Below are positions 61,944 to 64,000 of a DNA stretch of 64,000 nucleotides, piece after piece (within the stretch, counting starts at the first letter, position 1; every line of letters begins with the position of its first letter). The stretch comes from Streptomyces sp. T12. GTDB taxonomy: Bacteria > Actinomycetota > Actinomycetes > Streptomycetales > Streptomycetaceae. The stretch covers positions 2,790,001 to 2,854,000 of the forward strand of contig NZ_CP117866.1 of NCBI RefSeq assembly GCF_028736035.1. Direction: 5' to 3'. The translations under genes were made by a program, and so were the position numbers. The notes below the pieces were generated by a model. It was given only the letters and a program-made list of their open reading frames with translations, did not search any database and was not told the DNA's origin.

Positions 61944-63212
61944 TCACTTGCTGAAGTCCGGGACCAGCTTGGCGATGGCGACTTCGGCGTTGCTCAGGCC
62001 CTTGTCCAGGGACTCCTTGCCCCCGGCGACCTTCAGCAGCTCGGTGTCCAGCGGGCCCCACAGGGAGCTGTACTCGGGCAGGGCCGGGCGCGGCTGGGCG
62101 GAGGACAGCACGGTCTGGTAGCCGGCGATGCCCGGGTCGGCCTTGACCTCGGCGGTGTAGGCGTCGTCGCGGGTCGGCAGCGTGTTGTTCTTCAGCGCGA
62201 TGGTCTCCTGGGCCTTCGCCGAGGTCATGAAGTTCACGAACTTCAGCGCGGCCTTCTGGTGCGCCTCGTCGGATCCGGCGTACACGGAGAGGTTGTGGCC
62301 GCCGGTCGGGGCGCCCGCCTTGCCGGAGGAGCCGGCCGGGACGGTGGCGATGCCGAGGTTGGCCTTGTCCTTGAACGCCGAGCCCTTGTAGAAGTTGGTG
62401 ATCTCCCACGGACCCTGCATGATCGCGGCGACCTTGCCGTTGACGAACGCCTCCTGGATGTGGGCGTAGGCGTCGGCGGTGGTGTCGGCCTTGTGCAGGC
62501 CCTTGCCGTCGAAGAGGCTCAGCCAGGTGCCGTAGCCCTTCTTGGCGGCGGCCGAGCTGACGGTGATCTTCTTGGCGTCGGCGTCGACGGTGTCGGTGCC
62601 CTCGCCGTAGAGGAACGTCTGGGCGTAGTAGGCCTGGGTGGAGCCCCAGTAGCCGTCGACGCCGGTCTTGTCCTTGATCGTGGCGGCGGCCTTCTTCAGG
62701 TCGTCCCAGGTCTTGGGGGCCTCGACGCCGGCCTTCTTGAACAGGTCCTTGTTGTAGACGAAGGCGAGGGTGTCCGTGGTGAACGGGACGCCGTACGTCT
62801 TGCCCTCGTACTTGGCCTGCTCGATGAGGTTGGACTTGAACTTGGCCTGGTCGGCGAGGGCCTCGGTGCCGTCCAGCGGCGCGAAGAAGCCCTTCTTGGC
62901 GAAGGCGGGCGTCCAGCCGACCTCGGAGCGCAGCACGTCCGGGGCGCCCTTGGAGCCGGCGGCCGTGTCGAACTTGTTCTGCGCCTGGTCGAAGGGGACG
63001 TTGACGTACTTGACCTTGATGTCCTTGTTGGCGGCCTCGAACTCCTTGACCAAGGCCTGGTACGTCGGCGCCTCGTTGGTGGCGTTGGAGGTGTCCCACC
63101 AGGTGATGGTGACCGGCCCGCTCGAGTCGCTGCTGCTGTCGTCCCCGCCGCAAGCCGTCGCCGCGAGAGCGAGGGACGCCACCAGCGCGGTGGCCGCTAT
63201 GCCACGCCGCAT
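61944..63212 (-). CDS. malE: Maltose/maltodextrin-binding lipoprotein MalE
   Basis: The 422-residue precursor has a lipoprotein signal with LAATAC and lipidated Cys21. The mature solute-binding fold includes TITWWDTSNATNEAPTYQAL, KVAAIMQGPWEITNFYKGS and a C-terminal AGGKESLDKGLSNAEVAIAKL. It binds maltose and maltodextrins outside the membrane and delivers them to MalF/MalG. The ATG at 63212 is set by AAGGAG five bases upstream. CTTGCAG-type elements in the 289-bp gap to malR control it. Confidence 0.95.
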   Translation of the reverse strand: MRRGIAATALVASLALAATACGGDDSSSDSSGPVTITWWDTSNATNEAPTYQALVKEFEAANKDIKVKYVNVPFDQAQNKFDTAAGSKGAPDVLRSEVGWTPAFAKKGFFAPLDGTEALADQAKFKSNLIEQAKYEGKTYGVPFTTDTLAFVYNKDLFKKAGVEAPKTWDDLKKAAATIKDKTGVDGYWGSTQAYYAQTFLYGEGTDTVDADAKKITVSSAAAKKGYGTWLSLFDGKGLHKADTTADAYAHIQEAFVNGKVAAIMQGPWEITNFYKGSAFKDKANLGIATVPAGSSGKAGAPTGGHNLSVYAGSDEAHQKAALKFVNFMTSAKAQETIALKNNTLPTRDDAYTAEVKADPGIAGYQTVLSSAQPRPALPEYSSLWGPLDTELLKVAGGKESLDKGLSNAEVAIAKLVPDFSK

Positions 63213-63346
63213 GAGTTCTCCTTGAGGGTGAAAGCCCGTGTGGTGCAAGGACGGCCCCGTCTGCCTGTCCTCGCTGTCTTGCCGACTGCGCCGTTGCGGC
63301 CGCCGGGCGACGTGAACGTAACAGCGCTGAAAGACTTACGAAAGAC

Positions 63347-63367
63347 CTTGCAGCAAAAAAGTGCAAG
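63347..63367. promoter_or_regulatory. MalR operator 1 in the malE-malR gap
   Basis: CTTGCAG at 63347-63353 and the inverted TGCAAG at 63362-63367 face each other across an A-rich spacer. They lie 134 bases before the malE start. Confidence 0.75.
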
Positions 63368-63454
63368 ACGCCTTCGAAGTTATCCGGGTGTGACCTCTCG
63401 GCGACCGCGGTGAGACGCTTGTTTACACGGGTGGAGCGCTAGTGGGGCCGGTTG

Positions 63455-63477
63455 TGCAAGACTCTGCAAGCTCTTGC
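63455..63477. promoter_or_regulatory. MalR operator 2 in the malE-malR gap
   Basis: TGCAAG (63455), CTGCAAG (63464, the exact complement of CTTGCAG) and CTTGC (63473) occur at nine-base spacing, just before the malR start. This position would allow malR autorepression. Confidence 0.65.
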
Positions 63478-63500
63478 CATCACTTTCACGAGGGAGCGCG

Positions 63501-64000
63501 ATGACGCAGCAACCCGGACCGGGCCGATCACCAGGTCGCCCACGGCGTCCGATTGGTGTGCAAGGCGACATGCGGCCGGTACAGTCCAGTCCCGTGACCA
63601 CACGGCTTGCCGACATCGCTGCTCAGGCGGGGGTGAGCGAAGCGACCGTCAGCCGAGTCCTCAACGGCAAGCCGGGCGTCGCCGCCACCACCCGCCAGTC
63701 CGTGCTGGCCGCACTCGACGTGCTCGGCTACGAGCGCCCGGTGCGGTTGCGGCAACGAAGCGAGGGCCTGGTGGGCCTGATCACCCCGGAGCTGGAGAAC
63801 CCGATATTCCCGGCGTTGGCGCAGGTCATCGGCCAGGCGCTGACCAGGCAGGGCTACACCCCCGTACTGGCCACCCAGACTCCCGGCGGCTCGACCGAGG
63901 ACGAACTCACGGAGATGCTCGTCGACCGCGGGGTCGCCGGCATCATCTACGTCTCAGGGCTGCACGCGGACACCACGGCCGACATGCAGCGCTACGAGCG
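63501..64000 (+). CDS. malR: LacI-family repressor MalR (5' part, cut by the window end)
   Basis: The first 166 residues are present. A helix-turn-helix lies at TTRLADIAAQAGVSEATVSRVLNGKPGVAATTRQSVLAALDVLGYERP, then the sugar-binding domain begins (GLVGLITPELENPIFPALAQVIGQAL, LATQTPGGSTEDELTEMLVDRGVAGIIYVSG). It is divergent from malEFG, which MalR represses until maltose is present. ATG 63501 has GGAG four bases upstream and adds a 31-residue basic head (MTQQPGPGRSPGRPRR). A GTG at 63594 starts directly at the helix-turn-helix but lacks a ribosome site, so 63501 is preferred with caution. Confidence 0.88.
   Translation, partial: MTQQPGPGRSPGRPRRPIGVQGDMRPVQSSPVTTRLADIAAQAGVSEATVSRVLNGKPGVAATTRQSVLAALDVLGYERPVRLRQRSEGLVGLITPELENPIFPALAQVIGQALTRQGYTPVLATQTPGGSTEDELTEMLVDRGVAGIIYVSGLHADTTADMQRYE

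Noticed and set aside
1..64000. tRNA, rRNA, CRISPR array, insertion sequence, integrase or attachment site
   Set aside because: No clover-leaf tRNA sequence, spaced CRISPR-type direct repeats, transposase or integrase motif was noticed on either strand. The tandem repeats found have no unique spacers.

Overview
The window is a GC-rich chromosomal segment of a Streptomyces, or a very close relative. Third codon positions are strongly GC, GTG and TTG starts are common, and the gene order matches known Streptomyces blocks: lpd/E2/aceE, lipB-lipA-glnA, glnII-glnRII, and the maltose cluster aglA-malG-malF-malE with divergent malR. No tRNA, rRNA, CRISPR array, insertion sequence, prophage or attachment site was seen. 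This is core chromosome, with variation mostly in short repeats and in one or two carbohydrate genes.

Layout. 1-7.5 kb: keto-acid dehydrogenase genes (lpdA, a two-lipoyl-domain E2, a GntR/FCD regulator, aceE) with a perfect 17-bp palindrome upstream of aceE. 7.5-19.4 kb: a WYL regulator, a DUF4240 protein, a FemABX-type transferase, a membrane-anchored PGRP amidase with a very long repeat-built N-terminal arm, a MarP-type membrane serine protease, a GNAT enzyme, a TIGR01777 epimerase, an FAD oxidoreductase and an NsdA-like regulator. 19.6-25 kb: lipoate synthesis (lipB, lipA), a small protein, DUF4191 and RDD membrane proteins, then glnA behind a clear GlnR box. 25-33 kb: a small membrane protein, an HtpX-like protease plus PspAB, an alpha/beta-hydrolase fused to an APH-type kinase, a DUF2252 protein, an AlkZ/YcaQ-like protein and an ArsC-like protein. 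33-41 kb: a secreted repeat protein, glnII behind a second GlnR box, a 40-residue Cys-Cys peptide, glnRII, a two-component system and a secreted DUF1996 protein. 41-49 kb: a lipoprotein, a TPR protein, a membrane protein with a sigma-factor-like cytoplasmic half, a ferritin-like hydrolase with a [2Fe-2S] reductase and TetR regulator, a CHMI-like tautomerase and a receiver-GAF-PP2C phosphatase. 49-64 kb: alpha-glucan and maltose use (dual-domain amylopullulanase, GH13 amylase, aglA, malGFE, malR) with a GH30 glycosidase inside the cluster behind a CebR-type operator.

How it works together. GlnA (type I, adenylylatable Tyr397) and GlnII (type II) are each preceded by four 5-mers at exact 11-bp spacing, the GlnR pattern, and the GlnR-like GlnRII is encoded next to glnII. 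The secreted amylase and pullulanase release maltodextrins. MalE/MalF/MalG import them; no ATPase is encoded here, as expected if MsiK serves. AglA cleaves them in the cytoplasm. CTTGCAG-type elements upstream of pulA, amy, aglA and malE fit one MalR regulon.

The most unusual features are these. Short tandem repeats repeatedly start in or just after stop codons. The right arm of one terminator is amplified. The PGRP amidase arm consists of 36-bp and 18-bp repeats. There is a hydrolase-kinase fusion and a sigma-like/membrane hybrid protein. A 29-bp dispersed repeat occurs twice in opposite orientation.
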